Source: Acanthococcus lagerstroemiae
Taxonomy: Eukaryota; Arthropoda; Insecta; Hemiptera; Eriococcidae
Reading direction: 5' to 3'
Assembly (NCBI GenBank): GCA_031841125.1
Contig: CM063111.1
Span: 44,094,955 to 44,158,954, forward strand
Length of the DNA stretch: 64,000 bases
Below the pieces are notes generated by a model, which did no database searches, had not been told where the DNA came from, and worked only from the letters and a program-made list of their open reading frames with translations. Both the position numbers and the translations under genes were made by a program. The first letter of the stretch is position 1. Each line of letters begins with the position of its first letter. Shown here one piece after another: positions 11,095 to 22,170 of the stretch.

Positions 11095-11775
11095 TTCTTT
11101 CATTGCTTGGATGAAAAATTTCTGTAATATTCAGTCATCATTTTCAGCATCAGTCAACAAATTATAAAAATGACTAACTTTTTTTCGCCTAGTTGAGAAA
11201 TTTTTGTATCATTCAGTCTGCATTTTCGATGCCAGTCAGTTTTTTTCTTTGCTTGCATTTAGAGCATTAGCCGGCAACATTTGTAGGTGAGAATGGTTAA
11301 GATGGTGCGGTGACCTTCTCATCTTCAGTGTACAATCTTGTATAAATTGCCCTATCTAGCTATATTTATGCGTAACACAATTGGATTGTCTGACAAACGT
11401 CTTTTGTCTCCTATGCATGCCTGTACTTCCAGTACAATCTTTAAAAAACCCTTCTTATTCTCATAACTCACTCTTCTCTTTCTCCCTCGATCGGTGAGGT
11501 ATGACATCAGTTTAGTACAGTCACGGTTTACACGTTTTAACACTCGCATATACATAGATCTGTTTTTACTATCATTTGATCAATGCACGTGCACTTTTTC
11601 TACTCGCTTTTGTTTTTCGATTTCAAATGCCTCGTAACGGTCTAGACTAAACACTTCTCATATAAATTTCAAACAACCTGCAATGGATTTCTGTTTGCTT
11701 CAGTGAATAATTTTTGTATAATTCAGTCAAAAATTTTAAAATCAGTCAGCTAAATCAAAAATGGTTAAGATTTTT
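11095..11775. repeat. Short dispersed direct repeats (ATTCAGTC motif)
   Basis: Three degenerate copies of a unit of about 65 bases lie near 11112-11180, 11200-11260 and 11700-11770. Each has TTTTTGTA-AT-ATTCAGTC, then a CATTTTC-like stretch and CAGTCA. The rest of 10946-12960 is AT-rich without a recognisable gene. Confidence 0.5.
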
Positions 11776-12960
11776 TGTTTGCTGGGAAAAGTTTTATGAA
11801 ACGAACCTTCGAGATGATGTGCGTAATTTGCGTGTAGGGAGGACTTTTGTAATTCGCGAACAAGAAGGTGAGAAATCCGGTTTTGAAAATCTGACAAATG
11901 GAAATCTGTAGTCGAAGGAGATTAACCCCCAGTCAATAAGAAATAGAAAAAAATAATCAAAACCACGATTCGTTATCAGGAAACAGCGGTAGAAAACTAA
12001 AAAGTGTTAATTCGAAAAAATTTTGATATTTGAAATTATTGAACATGAATGGAAATTTGAAATCGTGTTTGGTCGTTGTATGAGTTCATGGCGAACTTAA
12101 AATACTACCTGTCCTGTGTTCAAACTTTGATTGATGTTGATTTGAAATCAGGGAATTCAATGAAGGTTAAGAAATTGTATCCAGTTCAGCGCGGTCAAGC
12201 TTATAGAATGTCAGAAAATCTATCGACTCAAAAAGTAGAAATGTCTCTAAAATGTCTACTGCTGAACTCCTGAATTATGTTCAGAACCAAAGTGATTACA
12301 GTAAATAAAATTTAAAAAACGGTTTTAATCCTCTAATAAAAAGGTATTTCCTTAAAGCAAGAAAAAAAAACTAAGTATTTGTGTTTTAAACTTTTTCACG
12401 TTTCTTGTACAATCAAAACTTTGAAACATGATCATCAAAGAAATTATTTAAAATTTCAACAATATTTGTATCAATGAAATCAGAAAAATAAAAATTAGTT
12501 TACAGTTTTTCAAAATGTTGAAATAAATTATACGAATTATTGACTTTATCGCTAGTTCAACAGCTTCTACGCTGTAATGAAAGAAAAAAATTTTAATACT
12601 GTATTTCAGACTTGATAAATAAAAAACGTGGTCAAAACAAAAATAAAAGGCAACTTTGGAAAGAAAATAAAATGCGTACTGAATTTTCGCGAATTGCTCA
12701 TCTGTGAAACCGTGTTGTTTTTTGTATTAATTTTGATTTTTTTGTAATCAAAATAATTTTCTTATTTTTCTCTTTTACTCTAGAAAAACATGTTTCAAAT
12801 GTTGTTTATTTTTCATATTGCTTTGACTATTCAGCAAAAAGGGTGAAAAATGCTTTTTGTAATTTACTTACACTTTTTGAAAAATGTTGATAATTAGTCC
12901 CTTATATTTCCTGATATTATTAACATTATTGATATTTTTCCAACATTTCTGAGACACGTT

Positions 12961-13120
12961 CAGTGGCGTAGCCAGCCTTGTGTTCGAGAGGGGGTCTGGT
13001 CTTAACCAAAGGAGGAGGAGGTATTGGCGGTGGTGCTGAAATTAGAAGAAACCACTAGTTGGCAGAGTCGCCAAGGGAAGTCCGGATCTACTTGATTCTC
13101 TTTCCCTGACTACGCCACTG
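12961..13120. mobile_element. hAT-type MITE
   Basis: Imperfect terminal inverted repeats: CAGTGGCGTAGCCAG at the left and CTGACTACGCCACTG at the right. The interior is purine-rich with G runs. The adjacent 8-mers match only at about half of the positions, so the target duplication is decayed or the ends are slightly misplaced. Confidence 0.75.
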
Positions 13121-13187
13121 TGTATGTTTGATATTTTGCCGTAAATAATGATGATGATTATGATTATCAATTCAAAATTTAAAAGAT

Positions 13188-13285
13188 TTCAAGTTGTTGT
13201 CGTTTGTCTGTTGTTGTTGTTTTCGTCTTTGTTGACGTTATTGTTGTTGTCCTCGGTGTCGCCGTTGCCGTCATTGTCACCATAT
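13188..13285. repeat. GTT/GTC trinucleotide repeat, left half
   Basis: An imperfect (GTN)n tract of GTTGTTGTC-type triplets. The same tract resumes at 14019 after the transposon 13286-14018, so a single microsatellite was split. The Leu/Val-rich frame across it is a translation of the repeat. Confidence 0.85.
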
Positions 13286-14018
13286 CAGGGCAAGGATTTA
13301 TATGAAATCACATATTTTTTCTATTGGCCTAGAAGAGATATACCTATCCAATACCCTTTTCCGTTTCAGGTCTTTTTGAGTAAAATGATTTTGCATATTT
13401 TGCATATTTGGTCTATAAGAGCATATTTTAGCCATTTTTCGTCCATATATTTAGACTATTTTAACATATTCACCTAATTTTTCTATTTCTAAGCACATAT
13501 TTCGCCGCTTTCACGTTTTTTTTTTTAGCACACGTTAGAAAAAAGTATGGAATTGTGGATTTCGTGTCCTTATGCTATACTAGCGCTCCGCACGTAATTT
13601 TTACAACTAATGTTTTTCAGGCACGCGTTGATTCGTATCAATTTTCTTATCTAAATAGTTACCTATATTCAATTCTTCAGTTTCCTTTTTGATAGGTATC
13701 AGGATTATCACCTGCGGATTCGGCTGTATCCGACCCTATTGTATTGTTAATTTGTACCTCTAGTTACAAAATAAATTTATCAATACGTTGAACTGGTTCA
13801 CCTTAATTTGAAATATAACTCTTCCCCCCCCCTTTCTGTCTCTTTCTCTTGTATGTTGTTCTTTAATAGACACACCACATCGAGCTCTTTAAAATGAGAC
13901 CCATATTGTTTTCGCATATTTTGCACATATTAAAAAAAAAATGCATATAACGCATTTTAAGCGCATATTACATGCGCATATTTCTCATTTTTTTTAGCGC
14001 ATATAAATCCGAGCCCTG
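13286..14018. mobile_element. hAT-type element inserted in a microsatellite
   Basis: Terminal inverted repeats read CAGGGCAAGGATTTATATG at the left and GCATATAAATCCGAGCCCTG at the right. GTCACCAT lies two bases outside the left end and GTCATCAT directly outside the right end, a 7 of 8 match. The interior is rich in GCATAT motifs and has no usable transposase frame. Its length, about 733 bp, is close to the hAT relic at 42479-43214. Confidence 0.8.
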
Positions 14019-14112
14019 GTCATCATTGTCATTCTGTCATCCTTGCCATTATTGTTGTCGTTGTCGCCACTGTCGTCAGTGTTTTCGTTGTTGTCATTGT
14101 TGTCGTTGTTCA
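14019..14112. repeat. GTT/GTC trinucleotide repeat, right half
   Basis: Continuation of the GTN triplet tract interrupted at 13285 (GTTGTCGTTGTCGCC-type triplets). Confidence 0.85.
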
Positions 14113-14714
14113 GAGAATAAATGAGAAATTTATATCTTGTAATATGGTATTCTTTAAATTTTTTTACACTTCATCTTGTACATGGAAATACTCTCTACAA
14201 CACTAGTCAAGCCTTGATGATAGTCATGTGTGGTTTTCCCCAACAATTTTGCTTTTTTTTTTTTTTTTTGTTAAAAAATGTCATACATAAATTTTTACAA
14301 AATGAAAAAAATGGTGAGGTGTCGGGGATACCCGACATAGGCGAGGCTTCTTTGCTTTCCCACCTTGTCAGAGTTGCTACATTAGTCGATAGATGCATCT
14401 ACATATTATACTGAATGTTATCTGACAGAAAATTGTGAACGGCGGTGTGGAGGGGAAGCAGTCTGGTTTCACATGTACAGTCTCTCTCACCCCTTCTCTC
14501 CCTCCTCTTCGTTCCCTCCCTCTCTTCCTCCCTGTTGCTCTCTATCTTACTAAATGTAGGCGGAATGTTACTAAGTCACTTCCGTTGCATGTGTTCACGT
14601 TCGCGTTCGTTCCACCTTTTCTACATTGACTTATCCATCCTGAACCTGCGTAAAGAAGCTTCGCTTCAAAAATCCATTATATTGTTCACGAGATGTTTGA
14701 AAACTTCGCATACG

Positions 14715-14812
14715 CGCGTAGCTGTATCGCTTCATTTACTTGACCTACTTGTCAGGCGCAAGTTGTACAATGCACTTCCACGCATTATCGTGCGAGACCC
14801 GTTTTTTGATAT
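14715..14812. repeat. Dispersed repeat shared (inverted) with 34335-34430
   Basis: About 95 bases here, including CTTGACCTACTTGTCAGGCG and CGCATTATCGTGCGAGACC, match the reverse complement of 34335-34430 closely. The second copy lies inside a TIR element, so this is probably a fragment of the same transposon family. The stretch 14113-14714 has no gene; long pyrimidine-rich frames near 14435-14640 are compositional. Confidence 0.8.
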
Positions 14813-14824
14813 CCATATTGCACC

Positions 14825-15165
14825 CAGGGGCATAACTAAGGGGGGGAGCCTCCCCCCAGGTGTTTTGAAACAGTAAAAGTTAGGAAATTTATAATTGTTG
14901 AACGCTAAAATTGGGAAATTGAAGTTTTTTTATAAGTCAATATTTTATATTCTTTTGGGAAAATGAGGAACTTGATAAATTCGAATTGATGCCAAATACA
15001 CTTCTTTTGTACCTAATTATTTTGTAATTTACACCATTTCTCAAATTTAAAAAAAACAAACGAAAAGTCGCAAATTTTGTCAAAAAAGTTGGGAATTTCA
15101 TTACAAAAAATTAGGATTTTTTCAAAATTCCCCCTTCCCTAAAAAATGACTTAGTTACGCTCCTG
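14825..15165. mobile_element. hAT-type MITE with perfect target duplication
   Basis: Starts CAGGGGCATAACTAAG and ends CTTAGTTACGCTCCTG, a near-perfect inverted pair. It is flanked on both sides by ATTGCACC (14817-14824 and 15166-15173). Confidence 0.95.
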
Positions 15166-15178
15166 ATTGCACCAGTAA

Positions 15179-16200
15179 GGTGCTATAGTACAATAGGTAC
15201 AATGGACTGATAACACGGTGTCGATTTTGTTATCACAACAGTATAAAATCGAATGGCCGTGGATGCATCTATTCCAGAATCAACAAAATGGAAACGTCCC
15301 TATTGTTACAGTTAAAGATTATTCAAGCATTCAGGTGTCGTATTATGCTTATTTTTTTGCGGTGCAGCATATCCTGAGACAATTACCTAGGTACATTGAA
15401 ATTCTCATTGTGAGTTGTAATTGGGTTTCACAGAAGATGGAAAATTATGCCGGCGGTGAACGCAAAAAATGTAAGAGTAAATCAGAGATCAAATTGCTTC
15501 ACAGTGAGGATGGAGAGTTGAAGAAAATACTGAAGTATGTTGATTCAGCGCTCAAATTGTTTTAAACTGATCAAGAACTTGCAACGTTTGAAAGAATTCG
15601 CTGTAGGGATGCATAAAGCTACTAATTTCAACTCTTACCTGCTCACTGTCCAACTTGTTTCTAATATATACTGTTCTGGGAGTTGTGTATCTTCCATTTT
15701 ATTTCAACTTATAATCCTGCTGACATACTGTCTTCATTTGAATGTACTTCTATGTCACTTAGACGTTTTGTACATTACTATCACCTGCAATTTATTACAC
15801 CAGGCCCGTGCGCAAGGGGTGGGTTTTGGGGGTTCATCCCCCTCCCCCATTGACCTTTGTTGATATGTAGATAATATAATAATTTATGGCGATCACTGCC
15901 CTTTATAACCTAACTAACATGAGATATATGGTTAACCCCCCCCCCTTGTATAATTTCTGTGCACGGGCCTGTATTACACCAACTTTCAATGTCATGCATA
16001 AAAATTACTTATTTGAGCCAAAATTTATGGAAGTATTTTATAGACAAGAATCGATCTAAATCAAAATAATTATATAGTAAATAAATGAAAGAAACAATGT
16101 AAATGCATTCACGCAATTTGACTTTATACTGTTGTGATAACAAAATAAGCACTGTGTTATCAGTCCATTGTACCTATCGTACTCATCATACTACAGCGCC
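15179..16200. mobile_element. Long-TIR DNA element, about 1 kb, with a nested MITE
   Basis: Roughly 70-80 bp terminal inverted repeats share GGTACAATGGACTGATAACA and TTGTTATCACAACAGTATAA. The left copy lies at about 15179-15250 and the right copy at about 16125-16200. Flanks TAA and TAG may be a decayed 3-bp duplication, which would suit a Harbinger-type element, but this is uncertain. Internal open frames (15218-15565 and 15537-15863) are not recognisable as a transposase. A hAT MITE at 15801-15971 interrupts it. Confidence 0.75.
15801..15971. mobile_element. hAT-type MITE nested in the 15179-16200 element
   Basis: The terminal inverted repeats are CAGGCCCGTGCGCA and its inverted partner TGCACGGGCCTG. 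TATTACAC is duplicated perfectly at 15793-15800 and 15972-15979. Confidence 0.95.
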
Positions 16201-18087
16201 TAGCACAAGAATACTGTCGCATATATCAGTTTGGTTTTGAGAATATAATATTATGTGCATATTTCTTGATTTTTAGAGAATATTTTGCTATGCCTTGGTT
16301 ATAAGTAACTGTTCTAAAAACCGACGCACCTCGCTATCAAGAAGTATAAAATGTACACGGGGCAAAAAGGTGTATTCTAGAATGGCGTACCGTTGAACAC
16401 GTCATTCAAAAGTCAGATAATATCGGTTCGAATGATTCCGACGAACATGTAGGTATCAGCCTTGTCGGCGGCAAGATATCAGCCGCAGTTGGAAAATGCA
16501 GAATGCGGTTTCCCGGAGTATCTAACTATGTTTTGTTTTGAAAAGGACCTTCGTTTTCGTTCGGTTTGATATTATCGGCGAGGTCGGCATCCCGGTGAAG
16601 TTACACGCCGGCAGTTCGCCCATCCTCCGATATTAATATTTTAAGTCTTCGCTCTCCCGTCTTCGAACGCGATACACTCGCAAATAATACTCGAAACGTT
16701 TCAAGTATACGAGGTGCGCGTCGAACAAAAGAGCGAAACACGCTACGCAAAACAGACACTTAATTAGCTGGATAATAAGATTAAAATGGGAAAACGGAAA
16801 ATCGTCTTGCCGAAACAAAACATAAAGGAAAAAAAAGAGGGTAAATAGGCTCGAATCGATTATTTCGAACGCTTTCGACCCCCAAGATTTCTTGTACCTA
16901 CGTGCATCTACTTGTCTCACACTTCGACGTTTATTGGAAAGGATGTCGAAAATTGCCAGCTTACAGACTCGTATATTCAAATTTTTCGGCACCGAGGTGG
17001 CGTTTACCGCCTTCCCCTACATCGCGCTTTAATCAGTTGAAAAATGTTTTAAAGATGTAACGAAGAATTCTCTTTTTTTTTCGGTACACAAACTCTTTCC
17101 GAGCAGAAAGAAAAAAATTCATCGGCAAAGCGACTAACCCTCATACTTTAATTAATCCTGTTTTGATAATCCGCGTTCTTTGGTCTGCTGACAAAAAAAC
17201 CTTTGTTTTCAGAGCAGTCTTATCTGATCCGCAGTTAACGACTTTCTCAAAATGTTCAACCTTGTTTGCACATCTTAATAGGATTACGTTGGGGGTCCTT
17301 CTTTTTTCACTTCCGCTTTCTCTCTCTCACTCTCTCTTTTCCCACCGCCGTCTTTAACGAATTTCGACCAACTTCGGGACGTTGAAAAGCTGTTCGGATA
17401 CTCGAAGGCGACAACGAGCTGTGTCGCCACTTATAATGGTCCCACTACCGACCATTCAGATTACCCATTAGTCTATTTAGAATCCGAGATTCCGGGCCCG
17501 GGCTTTCAAGGAAAACGGGTATAATTTATACTGATAAATGGCTTCAACTTTCAACAACATACGATGAGCCCATGGCTTGCATGTCAATCATGCCTGGGCC
17601 ATTGGTCATTCTCCAGAAACTGAGAATATTTAAGGTAGCATTTCTTCTTTTGTTAGTCATCCACCCCAAATAATTTATACATATGTAATTGAGAATATTT
17701 AACTAGCTTACAGAACAGGAGCATCAAAATTTAGGTAGGGGAACGACTTTTATCCACGACGATAGAATCTTGTCCCTGGCAAAAACACTGATATATCCAC
17801 GACTACGACAAAACAGCTTCAGGAATTTCCTTTGACAGGGAATTTTCTGAACTTGGGCTGTCGCCAGCGCCAAAGACTACAATCTGGCCCCTGGATCGTG
17901 TTCAGAGATCAAGACTGTACCAGTATTGCCATTTGCTGTGCCCAGAAATGTATAAGACACACATCTCTGCACTACTTAGTCAAAGACTGACCATCACAAC
18001 AGACTGAAAACCGTAGTAACAGAACTTATAAAACGCCGTACCTTCTGGAAATGTGAAGTCATTGACCGCCAATTGAACTTCTTATAA
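16201..18087. other. Single-copy-looking stretch without a recognised gene
   Basis: Bases 16330-17460 are less AT-rich than the surroundings and contain no repeat seen elsewhere in the window. A 119-residue open frame on the minus strand (16633-16992) has no recognisable domain, signal or splice context. The region may hold regulatory or intronic DNA. Confidence 0.4.
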
Positions 18088-18095
18088 CTTATAAC

Positions 18096-18904
18096 TAGAG
18101 CAAGGATTTTTCGGCACTAAAAATTTATTTCTCGGCATTAAAAACTGTATTTTCGGCAAATTTTCACCATTTCGTCATTTTTTCGGCAAAAAAAAAAAAA
18201 AAAGAAGAGGTTTTTTATAATTATTTAAAAAAGATAGTTAACAAATTTAATCCGATAATATTCTAGAGTTATACATTATGAGAAGGTGCTTCTCCACGTT
18301 CTCTTGAGTGAATGCTTGTCGCCTTTCAGTGAGCAGAAGTTTTTATTCTGAGAAGGAGCGCTCCACATCAACCGAAACCAAAGGTGCATATAAATAAGAA
18401 CTCAATATTTTGGGATTACACGAAATGTCAGCACATGGAACACCGTTGATAAGAGCATTATTCACCTTACGTAAAGAGGTGTAGCCAATGTTCCTATCAA
18501 AAACTTGCAGGCATTTTTCTCGGAGAATACTGCCATTCCGCCCAGGAATTTTACCTATTTTTGTAGAAACTTCTTCGATGATTTCAATTTGTGAGTTCAA
18601 CGAGAGGTCCTGAGTTTCTAATTTTTTAATGGATTCGGGGAGAAAAGCAACATAATATGACTAATTTTGTGATTTTTAATGGGGTATCTTGTAATTTTTA
18701 ATATTTAATTTCGGGTCAGAAGCTCAACTTGAACGGTTGGACAGTTTTTCGGCATTTATCCTACTTTCGGCATTTATACTCCATTTCGGCAAAATAAACT
18801 TTTAACCACTGACTTCTAGGAGCCTAATTCGTGCTCATTTCTTATCAGCACTCCTCTATCTCATCTTAGAATAAAGTTATAAATGCCGAGGAATCCTTGC
18901 TCTA
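18096..18904. mobile_element. hAT transposon relic with perfect target duplication
   Basis: The left end TAGAGCAAGGATTTTTCGGC pairs with the right end GCCGAGGAATCCTTGCTCTA. CTTATAAC flanks both sides (18088-18095 and 18905-18912). The interior near both ends is rich in TTTCGGCA motifs, and the remaining coding part encodes the C-terminal dimerisation region of a hAT transposase. Confidence 0.93.
18270..18600 (-). pseudogene. hAT transposase C-terminal dimerisation domain, degenerate
   Basis: The minus-strand translation runs through YAPLVSVDVERSFSE, a stop codon just after the Ser-Glu, then LLLTERRQAFTQENVEKHL. This is the typical hAT dimerisation signature (VERSFS followed by an R-R and EN-K-HL helix). 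The N-terminal BED finger and the catalytic core are absent. It lies inside the 809-bp element 18096-18904, so the copy is internally deleted and inactive. Confidence 0.85.
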
Positions 18905-18915
18905 CTTATAACATA

Positions 18916-19023
18916 CAGGGTGGTTGTTTAATAAGGAAACCGGTTTCGAGCTGCACGGCTGCCACCTGCGTTCTGAAAGCCGTGCAGCTCGAAGCCGGGT
19001 TTCCTTATTAAACAATCACCTTG
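18916..19023. mobile_element. Palindromic mariner-type MITE
   Basis: Two arms of about 45 bp, starting CAGGGTGGTTGTTTAATAAG and ending in the inverted partner AACAATCACCTTG, flank a spacer of about 17 bp. TA dinucleotides lie on each side (18914-18915 and 19024-19025). CAGGGTG ends and TA targets fit the Tc1/mariner superfamily. It sits 11 bases beyond the hAT relic end. Confidence 0.9.
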
Positions 19024-19569
19024 TACGTGTAGAATAATACAGCTTTATTGGAAAAAAACAACAATTTGAAACAAAAATTAAAAAAAAAATAAATAGGAAC
19101 AAGTCTTGAAACAAAATAGTAGGTAACATCCACGATTATGGATACCTTATGCTGTTTACGGTTCAAGATTTGCTAGTAACAAAATATTTTCAGTTCTTGG
19201 AGAATGACTCACTTACATGAAGAACAATAGAAAGTATACAGTATTGCATATAGGAAGCTCTTCTAAGAGGAGGGACTGCAGGTTAAAATGTTGTTGATAA
19301 AATAGTGGTAGACTGACGAAATTCCGTTCAAATTGTTGCTTGACGAGCAAGAATAAGAAAGGAAAAAGGTGATTTTGGGTTACATTCTTACGCGGGTGAC
19401 TGGTGATGGTGTCAAATTTTCCAATATGAATTTTACTCACCTAGTTGCCATTTGATTATCCATGAAGAGACAGTCAGGCAACCAAGGTGACATCGTCTGA
19501 TTTCCAGCAAAGTCTCGTTACCTTATGGTCCTTTAATTATCCATAAAGGTACAACAGAGTGAATATAGT

Positions 19570-19950
19570 GTGATCACAGTCTACTTTTTCAGTATTAAGG
19601 AGGAGAGTTGTTGTCACTCTACTGTCACGCGTTTCTTTTGCAGTGAAGATTGAGCGGTACAGCAGTCTTAGGCGTTCTGGTAAAATCTTGTATCAGCAGA
19701 GTGACAAAATCCATTAGGAAATCTAGTACCATAGAGTGACAACCGATTGACAGAATCCACCAGGAAATTGAGTGCCAACAAAGTGACAACCGAGTAACGG
19801 AAAGGGCGACAGAAAAACCAGGTCCTGATCGGATAATAACTGCGTGTTGAGTGATAACCGAGTGACAACTGTTCCCCACCAGAGCTTGTGACAGCAGTGT
19901 GAAACAGGTGTGATTTTTCTCCTGGGTGACAACAGTATGACGAATTCTTC
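19570..19950. repeat. Degenerate tandem repeat with GAGTGACAAC core
   Basis: GAGTGACAA or close variants recur many times with irregular spacing. Overlapping minus-strand frames here are products of the repeat. 19024-19569 shows no gene. Confidence 0.6.
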
Positions 19951-20154
19951 AACGAGTACTTAAATTTTGGAACCTGATAAGCAAAAACTAAAACACAGAG
20001 CTCTCAAATGTAACTGTGTATTGTTGATAATCTCTAAAACTTTCCGTTCCCCCGACCAAATAGAATATATTATCTATTTATAAGATTTATCCGTGACATA
20101 ACATGTGTACTGTAGGCAAATTGGCACTGAGTGGTTTCGTCAGCCAAGTGAAAT

Positions 20155-20310
20155 TATTCTCTCAGACTTGCTTAAAACTCTTTGAGACTTCATTAATACT
20201 CTTTCATGCCTCACTAAGGCTCATTTAAACGTTTCGAAAGCTCATTCAAATATTCGCAAAGACTTTTTTAACAATATTTCGAATCTTTTCAAAACTCTTC
20301 CACAACGCAA
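20155..20310. repeat. Degenerate AGACTCTT-type repeat, small block
   Basis: Variants of AAAACTCTTTGAGACTT and GCTCATTTAAA recur every 20-25 bases. It resembles the larger block at 21275-22170. Confidence 0.5.
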
Positions 20311-21274
20311 TTCCTAATTTAGCATTGTACTGCCTGTAGGCAAACATATTTTTCGCGTTTCTCATTCTTGTTTTTACCGTTCAGGAGGCCCGTGTAGGGT
20401 GAAAAAGATGGTCCCAGAAAGTGTTTCGAAAATTTTAATACCTATTACCAAAATGTATCGCGCCAAACAACATTGTTGAAATTAAAGTAAGAAACAGAAA
20501 ATAGAAAAAAATAAAAGAGTCATTCATTTGACCGCATGCATGTGTAGGTATGTACAAGTCGGAGAGGGGCACGAAAAAATACTTTTTTCGAAAAGTTGTT
20601 GGTCTCCACATCGCAATGTTTGATTTAGTGGAAAAATAATTTATTCTTTCAATTAGGTTAATATTTTTATTTTGCCACCAAGGCTTAATGTTCCAGCGAG
20701 AAATCTGCAGTAGGTGCATGAAAAAATAACAAAATTTAAATTTAGAATAATTATACACAGGTCAATCAGATTCCTGCTTCTCCCCCCTATATTCGACTTC
20801 AAGTCATGAATTTCATTTATGGTCTGATACTATTTTCATGAAGTTGTTTGATATAGGAAATCAGGCTCAGATAATTTGCTGCCTATTGAATGTTACAATA
20901 ATTCGTACACAAAAATCGAGTATGTTCATAAGAGGAGGGGGTGAGGGGAGATAAAAACGAATCGATTGATGAATAATAATTCAAAATTTGAGAGTAGTAA
21001 AATGCTTAACTCCGTGACTAGCTAAACCTATGATGAAGTGTAAAACTTCTTAATCACGTTATTTTCGAGGAGTAGGTCTGCAACTATTTCAAACCGATGC
21101 TTATTTGTCCCATCCTGAAAGGCAAACTTCTGTTTATCTCAGTTTAGAACCCAGAACAATTTTTTGGCTACTTTTTTTTCTGTCAATTGTTTTTTGGACC
21201 TTAAATCTTGCCGCTGTAGGCAAGGGCCTAATCTCCTTATTTTTGAATTCAGCCATGTATAATGACCCATCCCT
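20311..21274. other. Interval between two related repeat blocks, no gene
   Basis: AT-rich sequence with no recognised frame or TIR pair. CTGTAGGCAA occurs near both edges (about 20335 and 21213), which could mark an old insertion between two halves of one array. Confidence 0.3.
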
Positions 21275-22170
21275 TATAGGTACTTATTCCAGACTCTTGA
21301 GGATATAGTTTAAGGCTCTTTCCAATTTGTTTAGGACCCTGGTCTGGGTAATTTGTTCAAGTTTAACTGAAAGTGAATCCTTAAATTCTTCCCAACTTGT
21401 TTAAGACTCTTCAAGATTTCCTTAAGGCTGTTCTAAAGTCGTTCAGGACTATATTCCAGAATTGATTGAGACTCTTCAGACTCCATTAAAACTCGCCAAA
21501 ACTCTTTCAAAACCGGCAGACTTATTTTAATACTCCTTTAGACTTCCTCGAGATTCTTTAAGACTCACCCATTTATGTTCTTGTCTCTTCCAGACCATGC
21601 TGGACACTTCCAGACTCGTTTAGCTTAGAACTAAGTATCTGTAAATCTTTTCCAGATTTACTATAAGGACTATTTTAGGCTTGATTCTGAAATACTTTGC
21701 AAGATCTTTTTAAAACTTGCTGTGACCCCTAAGACCTTTTCGGGCCTATTTACGGTAAGTTAGGCTTCTTATAGATATTTTTCAAGAGTCCAAAATTGTT
21801 TTCAACAAGTCTAATAAAATCTTGAAGAAATCTGAAGAAATCTTGAATATGTCTGAGCGAGTCTCGAAGAAGTCTTAAGAGTGCCTCTCTGAGTCTTCAG
21901 TTTATCTGTAAAAGTCTTGAAGGAGAGTCTAAGATATGTCGGAAAATCCTTAAAAACCTTGAAACAAGTGCCGAGTTCTCGAGTCTTTGAAATCTGTTAC
22001 TCCTTCGACCTGAATTATATTCAAAAAAATAACGAATTTTGTAAATTGAGGGAAGGGTCGACATTCGTATTACTCAGTTTTGAAGGGAGTTCCGAAGAAT
22101 TTTGAACCCATCCGAATGAGTTTTAGAAAATGTTGTTCAAGTCTGAAAGAGTCTTAAAAAGTCCTAAATC
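21275..22170. repeat. Degenerate GACTCTT/AAGAGTC array with an orientation switch
   Basis: Up to about 21760 the units read AGACTCTTCAAGACTT-like. From about 21785 onward the same motif appears as its reverse complement (GTCTTGAAGAAATC, AAGAGTCTTAAG). The array is therefore arranged as two opposed halves. No coding signal. Confidence 0.6.

Noticed and set aside
13148..13300. Leu/Val-rich frame resembling a membrane segment
   Set aside because: It is the translation of the GTT/GTC triplet repeat split by a transposon.
16633..16992. 119-residue minus-strand open frame
   Set aside because: No recognisable domain, no splice context and mixed composition. It lies in a single-copy island where chance frames of this length are expected.
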